Shown here in pieces: positions 16,989-25,775 of a stretch of 64,000 bases of DNA. Within the stretch, counting starts at the first letter, position 1. Every line of letters begins with the position of its first letter. This DNA is from JAJZVS01 sp963708095 (GTDB lineage Bacteria; Pseudomonadota; Alphaproteobacteria; Acetobacterales; Acetobacteraceae): the NCBI GenBank assembly GCA_963708095.1, contig OY970182.1, positions 2,480,001 to 2,544,000 of the forward strand, read 5' to 3'. The position numbers and the translations under genes were made by a program. The notes beneath the pieces are model-generated. The model ran no database searches, was not told where the DNA came from, and worked only from the letters and a program-made list of their open reading frames with translations.

Positions 16989-19900
16989 ATGATCTCCAAA
17001 TTCTTCATCGACCGGCCGGTGCTCGCCAACGTGCTGGCGATCCTGTTCGTGCTGGTCGGCGGCGTGGCGCTGTTCGGCCTGCCGGTGGCGCAGTATCCCA
17101 ATATCACCCCGCCCACCGTGCAGGTTACCACCCGCTATCCGGGCGCCAGCGCCGAGACCGTGATGAACACCGTTGCCCTGCCGATCGAGCAGTCGGTGAA
17201 CGGCGTCGACGGCATGCTGTACATGCAATCGACCAGCTCGGCGGACGGGGTCTACACGCTCACGGTCACGTTCCGTATCGGCACGGACCTGAATTTCGCG
17301 CAGGTACTGGTGCAGAACCGGGTGTCCTCGGCGCTCGCGCAACTGCCGCAGACGGTGCAGGCGCAGGGCGTGCAGGTGCAACAGAAATCGACCGCGATCC
17401 TGCAGATCGTCACCCTGACCTCGCCCGATAAGCGCTACGACAGCTTGTTCCTGAGCAACTATGCGACGCTCAACCTGCTGAACGAGCTGTCGCGCATTCC
17501 CGGCGTGGGCAACGTGAACGTGTTCGGCGTCGGGCAGTATGCGATGCGCATCTGGCTCGATCCGCGGCTGCTGCAGGCGCGCGGGCTGACGCCGCAGGAC
17601 GTGATCCAGGCGGTGCAGCAGCAGAGCCAGCAGGTCGCCGGCGGCCAGGTCGGTGCCCCGCCGGCGCCGGCGGGGCAGGATTTCCAGTACACGGTGAACG
17701 TCGCCGGTCGGCTTGCCGATCCGAAGCAGTTCGGCGCCATCATCGTGAAATCGGCGAACGGCGCCGTGACGCGGCTTTCCGACGTGGCACGGGTGGAGCT
17801 CGGCGCGCAGACCTATTCGCAAGCCTTCCGGGTGGACGGCGCGCCGGCCGCGGGGCTGGCGATCTTCCTGACACCCGACGCCAACGCGTTGCAGGTGGCT
17901 TCCCTGGTGCAGGCCAAGATGCAGGCGCTGGCGCACGGCTTCCCGGCGGGTGTGGCCTATTCCATCCCGTTCGATACCACCCGCTTCGTGACGGCCTCGA
18001 TCGACGAGGTGTACCGGACCCTGGTCGAAGCCGGGGTGCTCGTGCTGGTGGTGATCCTGCTGTTCCTGCAGGACTGGCGCGCCACCTTGGTGCCGGCGAC
18101 GACGGTGCCGGTGACGATCATCGGCGCGTTCGCCGTGATGGCCGCACTCGGCTTCACCATCAACCTCTCCACCCTGTTCGCGCTGATCCTGGCGATCGGC
18201 ATCGTGGTGGACGACGCGATCGTTGTGGTGGAGGGCGCGGCGCACCACGTGGAACGAGGCCTCACGCCGCGCGACGCCGCGGTGCAGGCGATGGGGGAGC
18301 TGTTCGGGCCGATCATCGGCATCACCCTCGTGCTGATGTCGGTGTTCCTGCCGGCGGCGTTCCTGCCGGGGTTGACGGGGCGCATGTACGCCCAGTTCGC
18401 GCTGGTGATCGCAGCGACCGCGCTGATCAGCGCGATCAACGCGGCCACATTGAAGCCCACGCAATGTGCGCTGTGGCTGCGGCCCCCGGTACCGCCGGAG
18501 CAGCGCAACCTGGTGTTCCGCGGTTTCAACCGCGCCTATGCGCCGCTGGAACGGGCCTATGCGCGGCTGATCGGGCGCATGACGGGATCTGCCGCGGTGA
18601 TGGTGGCGATCGCGCTGGTGCTGGTGGGGCTCAGCGTCTGGGGCCTCGCGCGGCTGCCCACGGCGTTCATTCCGACCGAGGACCAGGGCTATCTCGTGGT
18701 GGCGCTGCAATTGCCGGACGGCGCGGCGCTGGAGCGCGCCGAGGCGACACTCGGCCGGGTGAGCCGGATCGCGCGCGCGATCCCCGGGGTGGACCATGTG
18801 GTGGAGATCTCCGGGGTATCAGCGCTCGACAACAACGCCTCGCTCTCCAGCGCCGGTGCGGCCTATGTGATCCTGAAGGATTGGGACGCGCGCGGGCAGG
18901 CGCGCAACGAGGGGCTGCGCGCGATCTACGAGCGGCTGCAAGGCGCGCTCGACAATCTGCCGGACGGAAGCGCGCTGGTGGTGGTGGTGCCGCCGATCCA
19001 GGGCATCGGCAATTCCAATGGCTTCACCATGGAGGTGGAGCTGCGCGACGGCAATTTCGACTGGGAGAAGCTGCAACGGATCACCGGGACGATGGTCGCC
19101 GACGCGTCCTCACAGACGGCGTTGCAGCATGTGTTCTCCCCATTCCGCGCCGCGGTGCCGCAGATCACGGTGGATGTCGACCGCACGCGAGCGGAGCAGA
19201 TGCACGTCCGGGTGGGTGATGTGTTCGATGCGCTCACGGGTTATGTCGGGTCGAGCTACGTCAACCAGTTCAATACATTCGGGCGGACCTTCCAGGTGTA
19301 TGTGCAGGCGGACGCGCGCTACCGGCTGCGGCCGGCTGATCTCGACCGGCTGTTCGTGCGCAGCACCGACGGCAACATGGTGCCGCTCGGCGCGCTGGTG
19401 ACGATCCGCCCGACGGTCGGCCCGGGGCTGATCAGCCTCTATGACCTCTATCCGGCGGCGGCGATCGTCGGGCTGCCGGCGTCGGGATTCAGTTCGGGCC
19501 AGGCGATCGGGATCATGGAGCAGCTTGCCGGCAAGGTGCTGCCGCCGGGCACCGGCTACGACTGGACGGCGATGTCCTATCAGGAGAAAGCGGTCGGCGG
19601 ACAGATCTATTACGTGTTCGCCCTGGCGCTGGTGCTGGTGTATCTGTGCCTGGCCGGGCAGTATGAGAGCTGGATCGCGCCCTTGTCCGTGCTGCTGGCG
19701 GTGCCGCTCGCGCTCGGCGGGCCGGCGGTGGTGCTGGGCATGCTGGGGCTGGCCGACAACCTCTATACGCAGATCGGCATCGTGCTGCTGATCGCGCTGT
19801 CGGCGAAGAACGCGATCCTGATCGTGGAGGTTGCGCGGGCGCGGCGCGCCGAGGGTGCGGGGATCGCGGCAGCGGCGCTGGCGGCGGCGGAGATCCGGTT

Positions 19901-20150
19901 TCGGCCGATTCTGATGACCTCGTTCGCGTTCATCCTCGGGGTGACGCCGCTCGTGCTGTCGACCGGCGCGGGAGCAGCGGCGCGAATTTCGTTGGGGCTT
20001 GCGGTGGTGAGCGGGATGCTCGCTTCCACCTGCCTCACGGTGCTGTTCGTGCCGTCGTTCGTCGTCGTGCTGCAGGGGATCGAGGAACGCCTGCGCGCCC
20101 GGCCGCGTGCCGTTGTTGCCATTCCCGATCCTTCGGAGAGCAAGCCATGA
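16989..20150 (+). CDS. RND multidrug efflux permease (AcrB/HAE1 family)
   Basis: A 1053-residue inner-membrane pump, full length for the family. It opens with ISKFFIDRPVLANVLAIL and carries GLPVAQYPNITPPTV, the trimer-forming porter regions, and the proton-relay helix GIVVDDAIVVVEGAAHHVE with paired aspartates. The second half repeats the fold, ending SAKNAILIVEVARARR and FAFILGVTPLVLSTGAGAAAR. Proton-driven export of hydrophobic or amphipathic compounds is expected; substrates cannot be read. The stop overlaps the next ATG (ATGA), so the DUF4410 lipoprotein is co-translated. There is no regulator gene next to it. Confidence 0.95.
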   Translation: MISKFFIDRPVLANVLAILFVLVGGVALFGLPVAQYPNITPPTVQVTTRYPGASAETVMNTVALPIEQSVNGVDGMLYMQSTSSADGVYTLTVTFRIGTDLNFAQVLVQNRVSSALAQLPQTVQAQGVQVQQKSTAILQIVTLTSPDKRYDSLFLSNYATLNLLNELSRIPGVGNVNVFGVGQYAMRIWLDPRLLQARGLTPQDVIQAVQQQSQQVAGGQVGAPPAPAGQDFQYTVNVAGRLADPKQFGAIIVKSANGAVTRLSDVARVELGAQTYSQAFRVDGAPAAGLAIFLTPDANALQVASLVQAKMQALAHGFPAGVAYSIPFDTTRFVTASIDEVYRTLVEAGVLVLVVILLFLQDWRATLVPATTVPVTIIGAFAVMAALGFTINLSTLFALILAIGIVVDDAIVVVEGAAHHVERGLTPRDAAVQAMGELFGPIIGITLVLMSVFLPAAFLPGLTGRMYAQFALVIAATALISAINAATLKPTQCALWLRPPVPPEQRNLVFRGFNRAYAPLERAYARLIGRMTGSAAVMVAIALVLVGLSVWGLARLPTAFIPTEDQGYLVVALQLPDGAALERAEATLGRVSRIARAIPGVDHVVEISGVSALDNNASLSSAGAAYVILKDWDARGQARNEGLRAIYERLQGALDNLPDGSALVVVVPPIQGIGNSNGFTMEVELRDGNFDWEKLQRITGTMVADASSQTALQHVFSPFRAAVPQITVDVDRTRAEQMHVRVGDVFDALTGYVGSSYVNQFNTFGRTFQVYVQADARYRLRPADLDRLFVRSTDGNMVPLGALVTIRPTVGPGLISLYDLYPAAAIVGLPASGFSSGQAIGIMEQLAGKVLPPGTGYDWTAMSYQEKAVGGQIYYVFALALVLVYLCLAGQYESWIAPLSVLLAVPLALGGPAVVLGMLGLADNLYTQIGIVLLIALSAKNAILIVEVARARRAEGAGIAAAALAAAEIRFRPILMTSFAFILGVTPLVLSTGAGAAARISLGLAVVSGMLASTCLTVLFVPSFVVVLQGIEERLRARPRAVVAIPDPSESKP

Positions 20151-20869
20151 AGCGCCTGTTGGTCCTCCTTGCCGGCCTCGCGCTCGCGGGCTGTTCGCAG
20201 GGGCACGTGACGACCACCGGCGGTGCGGCGACCGGGCCGCTTCCACCGCCGACGCATGTCGTGGTGACGGATTTCGCGCTGACGCCGGGCGAGGTGCAGC
20301 TCGACCAGGGGGTGAGCGCGCGGTTCCTGCGGGCAGCGAACGGGGCGCCGCCCTCGGCCGCGCAGAAGACGGCGGCGCGTGAGACGCAGGCGGCGCTGGC
20401 GGAGACCCTGGCCGCCAAGCTGGCGTCCTACGGCCTGCCGGTGGAGCGGCCGGCCGCCGGGGCGATGGCCCCGCCCGGCAGCCTGTTGGTGCAGGGGCAG
20501 ATCGATGCGATAAACGAGGGCAACCGCACGCGGCGCACGTTGATCGGGTTCGGCGCGGGGAAGAGCAGCATCCGCGCGGAGGCGCAGCTTTATTACGTTT
20601 CTGCCCCGGGCCAGCCGGTGTTCCTGCGCGGGTTCACCGGGACCGCCGACAGCGGGCACATGCCGGGAGCGGCGGAGACGATGGGCGCGGGGGCGGTGGC
20701 ACAGCGGGCGGCGACGTCGGCGGCGGCCAGCGGGGCGATGCATGCGGGGGCGGAGACGCGGCGGACGACGGATACGGCGAATGCGGACAAGATGGGGATG
20801 GCGCTGGCACGGGAGATCGGGAACTACGCGGTGGCGGAGGGGTGGATTCCGGCTGGAGCGGTGCGGTGA
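20147..20869 (+). CDS. DUF4410 lipoprotein, co-translated with the RND pump
   Basis: A 240-residue lipoprotein with the signal MKRLLVLLAGLALAGCSQGH (cysteine at 16). The body matches the DUF4410 pattern: HVVVTDFAL near residue 45, alternating AETLAAKLASYGLPVERPA, and GSLLVQGQIDAINEGNRTRRTLIGFGAG followed by a beta-rich stretch. Its function is unknown; many members sit beside envelope transport genes. It overlaps the permease stop by four bases and occupies the position where an outer-membrane factor usually lies. Confidence 0.75.
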   Translation: MKRLLVLLAGLALAGCSQGHVTTTGGAATGPLPPPTHVVVTDFALTPGEVQLDQGVSARFLRAANGAPPSAAQKTAARETQAALAETLAAKLASYGLPVERPAAGAMAPPGSLLVQGQIDAINEGNRTRRTLIGFGAGKSSIRAEAQLYYVSAPGQPVFLRGFTGTADSGHMPGAAETMGAGAVAQRAATSAAASGAMHAGAETRRTTDTANADKMGMALAREIGNYAVAEGWIPAGAVR

Positions 20870-20942
20870 TGGGGGATCAGCACGCTGCTGGCGACGACTG
20901 TCGCAGCAATCGAGCAGGTCCACGCCCAATCCCCTGCGGCGG

Positions 20943-21902
20943 TCAGGCCCGCAGCAGATGCACCGAAAACAGCCCCGCCGCATCGGTCCAGACGCGCTCG
21001 CCCTGCCAGCCCGCCGCCGCGGCCAGCTTGGCAAACCCGGCCACAGTGTATTTGTAGCTGTTCTCCGTATGGATCGTTTCGCTTTCCGCAAATCGCACCA
21101 CCTCGCCGGCCACCTGCACCGTCTGCGCCCGGCGGCTGACGAGGTGCATTTCAACCCGACCTTCGTCCGCATTCCACACCGCGCGGTGGTCGAAGGTCGC
21201 AAGGTCGAACGTCGCCCCCGCCTCCCGGTTCAGGCGCGTCAGCAGGTTGCGGTTGAACGCCGCCGTCACCCCGGCAGCATCGTTATAGGCGGGCAGCAGG
21301 ATCGACGGGTCCTTGCGCAGATCAGCACCCACCAGCAGCCGCGCCCCCTCCCCCAGCGCCGCGTGCACGCCGGCGAGGAACATGCGGGCCTCGTCCGGGT
21401 TCAGATTGCCGATCGTGGAGCCGGGAAAGAACCCGAGCCGCGCCAGCCCCCGGACCTCATCCGGCAGCGCGACCGGCTCGAGGAAATCGGCCGCCACGGG
21501 AAACACCGCGAGGGCGGGCTGCGCCCGCCGCAGCCGCGCACACAGTGCCGCGAGCGCCGGCGCAGCGATGTCGATCGGCACATAAGCCGCGACCAGCGGC
21601 GCGCCGGCGCGCCGCTGGTCGAGCAGGAATCCCGCCTTGGTCTCGTCGCTGGCGCCGTATTCCACCAGTGCGACCGGCATCGGCAGGTACGCCGCAACGT
21701 CCTCCGCCACACGCGGCAGCAGAGCCAATTCGGTGCGGGTCAGGTAGTATTCCGGCAGTTCGGTAATGCGATAGAACAGCCGGCAGCCGGCCTCGTCATA
21801 GAACAATTGCGCCGGCAGGGCTTTCTGCCGCGCCCGCAATCCCGCCAGCGCCAGCGCTGCGACAGTCCCCGGCCACTGGTGCGGAACGAAATCATCGGGC
21901 AT
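20943..21902 (-). CDS. egtD: L-histidine N-alpha-methyltransferase (ergothioneine)
   Basis: A 319-residue EgtD-type SAM methyltransferase that converts histidine to hercynine. Visible marks are KALPAQLFYDEAGCRLFYRI, ITELPEYYLTRTE, VEYGASDETKAGFLL (SAM site), FFPGSTIGNLNPDEA and the histidine/product-binding AYNDAAGVTAAFNRNLL with HTENSYKYT. It begins 14 bases after the egtB stop and has AGGAAAGGGG before the ATG at 21902; the frame is open further but only downstream sequence fits the family. With EgtB it forms the two-gene route seen in many proteobacteria; the C-S lyase partner is not in this window. Confidence 0.93.
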   Translation of the reverse strand: MPDDFVPHQWPGTVAALALAGLRARQKALPAQLFYDEAGCRLFYRITELPEYYLTRTELALLPRVAEDVAAYLPMPVALVEYGASDETKAGFLLDQRRAGAPLVAAYVPIDIAAPALAALCARLRRAQPALAVFPVAADFLEPVALPDEVRGLARLGFFPGSTIGNLNPDEARMFLAGVHAALGEGARLLVGADLRKDPSILLPAYNDAAGVTAAFNRNLLTRLNREAGATFDLATFDHRAVWNADEGRVEMHLVSRRAQTVQVAGEVVRFAESETIHTENSYKYTVAGFAKLAAAAGWQGERVWTDAAGLFSVHLLRA

Positions 21903-21916
21903 CGGCTGCCCCTTTC

Positions 21917-23104
21917 CTATACGTCGCGGGCCAGTCGCAGCCCGGAAAACTGCCAGCGCTTCTCCGGATGGAAGAAGTTCCGGTAGCTGTCCCGCGCGTG
22001 GCCTGCCGGCGTAGCGAGGGAGCCGCCGCGCAGCGCCATCTGCCCGATCATGAATTTGCCGTTGTATTCGCCGACGGCGCCTGGCGCCGGCCGGTAGCCC
22101 GGATAGGGCAGGTAGGCGCTGACGGTCCATTGCCAGACCCGGCCGGTGATCTCCGCCATCCCCGGCAGCCGCGCCGCGACCTCCCATTCCGCTTCGGTCG
22201 GGAGGCGCGCGCCGGCCCAGCGGGCGAAAGCGTCGGCCTCGTACCAACTGATGTGACGAACCGGCGCGGCGGGATCGATCGGCGCCAGGCCGCCGAGGCC
22301 CATCTGCCACCATGCCCCGTCGCGTTCGCGCCAATGCAACGGCGCGGCCCAGCCTTCCGCCGCCACCCGCGCCCAGCCGTCCGACATCCAGAGGGTGGAG
22401 GTCCGATAGCCGCCGTCTGCGATGAAATCGGTCCACGCGCCGTTTGCTACCAGGCGGGAGGCAATGGCGTAGGGCTCGAGGAACACGCGGTGCCGGGGGG
22501 CTTCGTTATCGAAACAGAAGCTCTCCCCGGCATGGCCGATCTCGACCAGCCCGCCGGCGCAGGACAGGAACCGATCCGGCACCGTCGCGCCGGCCGGCTC
22601 CGTCCAGCCGGGCAGCACCGCCGGCGTCAGCGGGTTCTGCGCGAAGCCGTGGAGCATGTCGGTGAGCAGCAGTTCCTGATGCTGTTGTTCGTGCTGCAAC
22701 CCGAGCTCGACCAGGTCGGCGACGGCGTCCGCCCGCACCGCCAGAAGCTCCCCCATCGCCGCGTCCACATGGGCGCGATAGGCGCCGACCCGCGCCGCCG
22801 GGGGGCGGGTCAGCATACCGCGCGCCGGACGCGGATGGCGCGGCCCGATCTGTTCGTAATAGGAATTGAACAGGTAGCCGAAGTCGGGATCGAACACCTC
22901 GTAGCCGGGCGCGAAGGGGCGCAGGACGAATGTCTCGAAGAACCAGGTGGTGTGCGCGCGGTGCCATTTGATGGGGCTCGCATCCGGCATCGATTGCAGG
23001 CCCTGGTCCTCCGCGCTCAGCGCTCCCGCCAGGGCTTCGGTATGCGCCCGGATCGCGCGGTAGCGGGCGAGCGCTGGCTCCGCCGTCCCGTCCTCCCCGA
23101 TCAT
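21917..23104 (-). CDS. egtB: Ergothioneine biosynthesis sulfoxide synthase
   Basis: A 395-residue EgtB. The DinB-like N-terminal half carries the iron-binding histidines (WHRAHTTWFFE near 47-57, and HEQQHQE with His138 and His142). The C-terminal formylglycine-enzyme-like half has WYEADAFARWAGARLPTEAEWE and GKFMIGQMALRGGS. It joins a thiol to hercynine with oxygen, in the cytoplasm. The ATG at 23104 follows GGAAGG by six bases; an in-frame ATG at 23122 is possible. It lies 24 bases after the acyl-CoA dehydrogenase stop and directly before egtD, so the three genes may share a transcript. Confidence 0.93.
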   Translation of the reverse strand: MIGEDGTAEPALARYRAIRAHTEALAGALSAEDQGLQSMPDASPIKWHRAHTTWFFETFVLRPFAPGYEVFDPDFGYLFNSYYEQIGPRHPRPARGMLTRPPAARVGAYRAHVDAAMGELLAVRADAVADLVELGLQHEQQHQELLLTDMLHGFAQNPLTPAVLPGWTEPAGATVPDRFLSCAGGLVEIGHAGESFCFDNEAPRHRVFLEPYAIASRLVANGAWTDFIADGGYRTSTLWMSDGWARVAAEGWAAPLHWRERDGAWWQMGLGGLAPIDPAAPVRHISWYEADAFARWAGARLPTEAEWEVAARLPGMAEITGRVWQWTVSAYLPYPGYRPAPGAVGEYNGKFMIGQMALRGGSLATPAGHARDSYRNFFHPEKRWQFSGLRLARDV

Positions 23105-23128
23105 CGCGGACCTTCCGTGCATGTCGCC

Positions 23129-24247
23129 CTACAGCATCCGCTGCAGGATCAGTTTCTGCACGTCGGAGGTGCCTTCGTAGATCTGGCACACCCGTACGTC
23201 GCGATAGATCCTCTCCACCGGGTAGTCGGCCAGGAAGCCGTAGCCGCCCAGGGTCTGGATCGCCGTGGTGCACACCGCCTCGGCCGCTTCGGAGGCGAAC
23301 AGCTTGGCCATGCAGGCTGCCTCCAGCGCCGGCTCGCCGGCCGCTTTCAGGCGCGCGGCGTGCAGGGTCATCTGGCGGGCGGCTTCCAGCCGCGTCTTGG
23401 CATCGACCAGGCGGAACGCGACCGCCTGATGGGCGATGATCGGCTGGCCGAAGGCGGTGCGGTCGCGGGCATAGGCGATCGCGAAATCGAGCGCCGCGCG
23501 CGCCATGCCCACGCTCTGCGCGGCGATGCCGATGCGACCCGATTCCAGGGTGGAGAGCGCGATCTTGTAGCCCTCCCCTTCCTGCCCGACGAGCTGATCG
23601 GCAGCGAGTTCCATCTCCTCGAACGCCAGCGCACAGGTGTCGGAGGCTTTCTGCCCCAGCTTCTCCTCGACCCGCAGCACCTTGAAGCCCGGGGTCGTCT
23701 TGTCGGCGACGAAACAGGAGATACCCTTCTTCCCGGCGCCCGGGTCGGTCACCGCGAAGAAGACGATGCTGCCGGGGAGCGTGGCGTTGGAGATGAACTG
23801 CTTGGCGCCGTTGACGATCCAGCGGTCGCCGCGGCGCACTGCGCGGGTGCGCAGGTTGGATGCGTCCGATCCCGCCTGCGGTTCGGTGAGGCCGAACGAG
23901 CCGACATGCGCGCCGCTCGCCAGCGGCCGCAGCCAGCGGTCCTTCTGCGCATCGGTGCCGAACTTGTCGAGCACGACGCAGGTCGGCGAGTTGTGCACCG
24001 AAACGAGGGTGGACACCGCGCCGTCGCCGGCGGCGATCTCCTCCAGCAGCAGCGCGTAGGTGACCGGATCGAGGTCCGAACCGCCCCATTCGGTGGGGGT
24101 AGTGGCACCGAGGATGCCAAGCTCGCCCAGTTCTGCGATGATGCCGGACTCGATCCGCCCGGCCTTCTCGCGTGCCGCCGCGCCGGGGGCGAGGCGTTCG
24201 ACACCGAACTGGCGGCCCATGTCGAGCACCAGGGGATCTGGGATCAT
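23129..24247 (-). CDS. Acyl-CoA dehydrogenase
   Basis: A 372-residue FAD-dependent acyl-CoA dehydrogenase. Family marks are FGLTEPQAGSDASNLRTRA, WIVNGAKQFISNA, the substrate loop AFEEMELAADQLVG, ESGRIGIAAQSVGMARAAL and YGFLADYPVERIYRDVRVCQIYEGTSDVQ, where Glu358 is the catalytic base of the short/branched-chain type. It introduces a trans-2 double bond and passes electrons to ETF. Chain length cannot be fixed from sequence. The ATG at 24247 has GGAGG seven bases upstream. It is divergent from the udgX fusion gene, with about 80 bases between them. Confidence 0.92.
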   Translation of the reverse strand: MIPDPLVLDMGRQFGVERLAPGAAAREKAGRIESGIIAELGELGILGATTPTEWGGSDLDPVTYALLLEEIAAGDGAVSTLVSVHNSPTCVVLDKFGTDAQKDRWLRPLASGAHVGSFGLTEPQAGSDASNLRTRAVRRGDRWIVNGAKQFISNATLPGSIVFFAVTDPGAGKKGISCFVADKTTPGFKVLRVEEKLGQKASDTCALAFEEMELAADQLVGQEGEGYKIALSTLESGRIGIAAQSVGMARAALDFAIAYARDRTAFGQPIIAHQAVAFRLVDAKTRLEAARQMTLHAARLKAAGEPALEAACMAKLFASEAAEAVCTTAIQTLGGYGFLADYPVERIYRDVRVCQIYEGTSDVQKLILQRML

Positions 24248-24328
24248 GGCGCGTCCTCCTCTGCCCGTCCTGATTAGCGCCGAACCGGCGGGATTGGAAA
24301 CCGCGCCGGGAGGGGATTTCCTGGCACC

Positions 24329-25660
24329 ATGCAAGTCATAGATATGCGCGGCGAGGCGGACTGGGACGGCTGGCGGGCCGCCGCTCGCGCGCTTGTGCTG
24401 GCGGGCGCGACGCCGGAGACGCTGCGCTGGCGGGTGAACCCGGGCGCCGCCGCGCCGCCGCAGGCCGAGGGCAGGTTCGGGGTGCCGCGTGCGCTGGTCG
24501 CCCTCGCCGCCCAGGCGATCCAGGCGCGCGAGCCGGAGCGGTTCGCCCTGCTCTATCGCCTGGTCTGGCGCGCCAACGCCGGCGAAACGGTGATGGAGGA
24601 TCGCGACGATCCCGACCTGGCGCAGGCCCGCGCGCTGGCCCTCGCGGTCCGGGCGGAAGCGCACCGGATGCGCGCGTTGCTCCGCTACCTGCCGGCGGCA
24701 GACGGCACCCGCCTGCTCGGCTGGTATGCTCCCGCCCATTTCGTGCTGGAGGCGAATGCGCAACTGCTGGCACGGTGGTACCGGGGCTTCGCGGTCTCCA
24801 TCCTCACCCCCGACGGCAGCGCGCACTGGGGCAAGGAGGGAGGCGACGACACCGGCCTTCGCTTCGGCCCGGCGGTAGATCCGGCGACGGTCCCGGACGA
24901 TGCGGCGCTGCGCGCTTACTGGAGCGCATTCGGCACCGACCTGCTGGCCGCGAGTACGGCGGGGACCTCCCTGCCGGAGGCCGAGGCGTTCGAGGAAGCG
25001 CGCCGCCCGCCGGACCGCCCGGCGCTGGGGCCGGTGGTGCCCGGGGGTTTCGGCGCGACGGACCCGGCGCTCGATGCAGCCGCGCGGGAAGCCGTCGCCT
25101 GCCGGCGTTGCCCGCTCGGCGCGCCGGCGACGCAGACCGTGTTCGGCGAAGGCCCGGGTGGTGCCCGCGCCATGTTCATCGGCGAGCAGGCGGGGGATCA
25201 GGAAGACGTGATCGGCCGGCCCTTCGTCGGCCCCGCCGGCCAATTGCTGGACCGCGCGCTGGAGGAAGCGGGCATCGACCGCCGCGCCGTGTGGATCAGT
25301 AACGCGGTGAAGCACTTCAAGTTCATCGAGCGCGGCCGCCGCCGCCTGCACCAGACCCCGCTCGGGCCCGAGATCGAGGCCTGCCGGTTCTGGCTGGACG
25401 TGGAACGGGTGCGGCTGCGCCCGGCCCTGCTCGTGCTGCTGGGGGCGACGGCGGCGCGCACGGTGCTCGGGCGGCCGGTGACGATCGGGCGTGAACGTGG
25501 ACGGCCGATCCGCCTGTCTGCGGACGAAACGGCGCTGGTCACCGTGCATCCGTCGTTCCTGCTGCGGGTACCGGACGAAGCGGCCCGGGCGCGCGAATAT
25601 GCTGCTTTCGTTGCGGATCTTCGCGTGGCGGCCGGGCTGGGCGCCGCCGCGTCGGCTTGA
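24329..25660 (+). CDS. UdgX-type uracil-DNA glycosylase fused to a DUF4130 domain
   Basis: A 443-residue fusion. Residues 1-230 match the DUF4130 module often found with putative DNA-repair radical SAM proteins (LYRLVWRANAG, RMRALLRY, GWYAPAHFVLEANAQLLARW). Residues 250-435 are a family-4-like uracil glycosylase with a GEQAGDQEDVIGRPFVGPAG pocket (285-304), an iron-sulfur pair CRRC (258-261), and the UdgX insert GRRRLHQTP with His341, the residue that in UdgX bonds covalently to uracil-DNA. His329 (VKHFKF) sits where other family-4 enzymes have a cluster cysteine, which I recall as normal for UdgX. The HPSFLL motif is at 407. The usual radical SAM partner gene is not adjacent. Confidence 0.85.
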   Translation: MQVIDMRGEADWDGWRAAARALVLAGATPETLRWRVNPGAAAPPQAEGRFGVPRALVALAAQAIQAREPERFALLYRLVWRANAGETVMEDRDDPDLAQARALALAVRAEAHRMRALLRYLPAADGTRLLGWYAPAHFVLEANAQLLARWYRGFAVSILTPDGSAHWGKEGGDDTGLRFGPAVDPATVPDDAALRAYWSAFGTDLLAASTAGTSLPEAEAFEEARRPPDRPALGPVVPGGFGATDPALDAAAREAVACRRCPLGAPATQTVFGEGPGGARAMFIGEQAGDQEDVIGRPFVGPAGQLLDRALEEAGIDRRAVWISNAVKHFKFIERGRRRLHQTPLGPEIEACRFWLDVERVRLRPALLVLLGATAARTVLGRPVTIGRERGRPIRLSADETALVTVHPSFLLRVPDEAARAREYAAFVADLRVAAGLGAAASA

Positions 25661-25775
25661 CAACCGAGGGGCCGGGGCTACTCCACCCGGCGGAACCCGC
25701 CGCTCCGTGCGCACGGCGCCTCCGCGCCCCGGCATGCGTCCGGAAGCGGGCCCGCAACTGAAAGAGAGGCCAGCC

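Noticed and set aside
16887..18797. Minus-strand open frame of 636 codons under the RND permease
   Set aside because: Antisense shadow of a clear RND permease, with His/Arg/Gln-rich nonsense composition.
24329..25660. Loss of an iron-sulfur cysteine in the UdgX protein
   Set aside because: At first only three cluster cysteines were seen, but a histidine in VKHFKF at the fourth position is what I recall as normal for UdgX, so it is not an anomaly.
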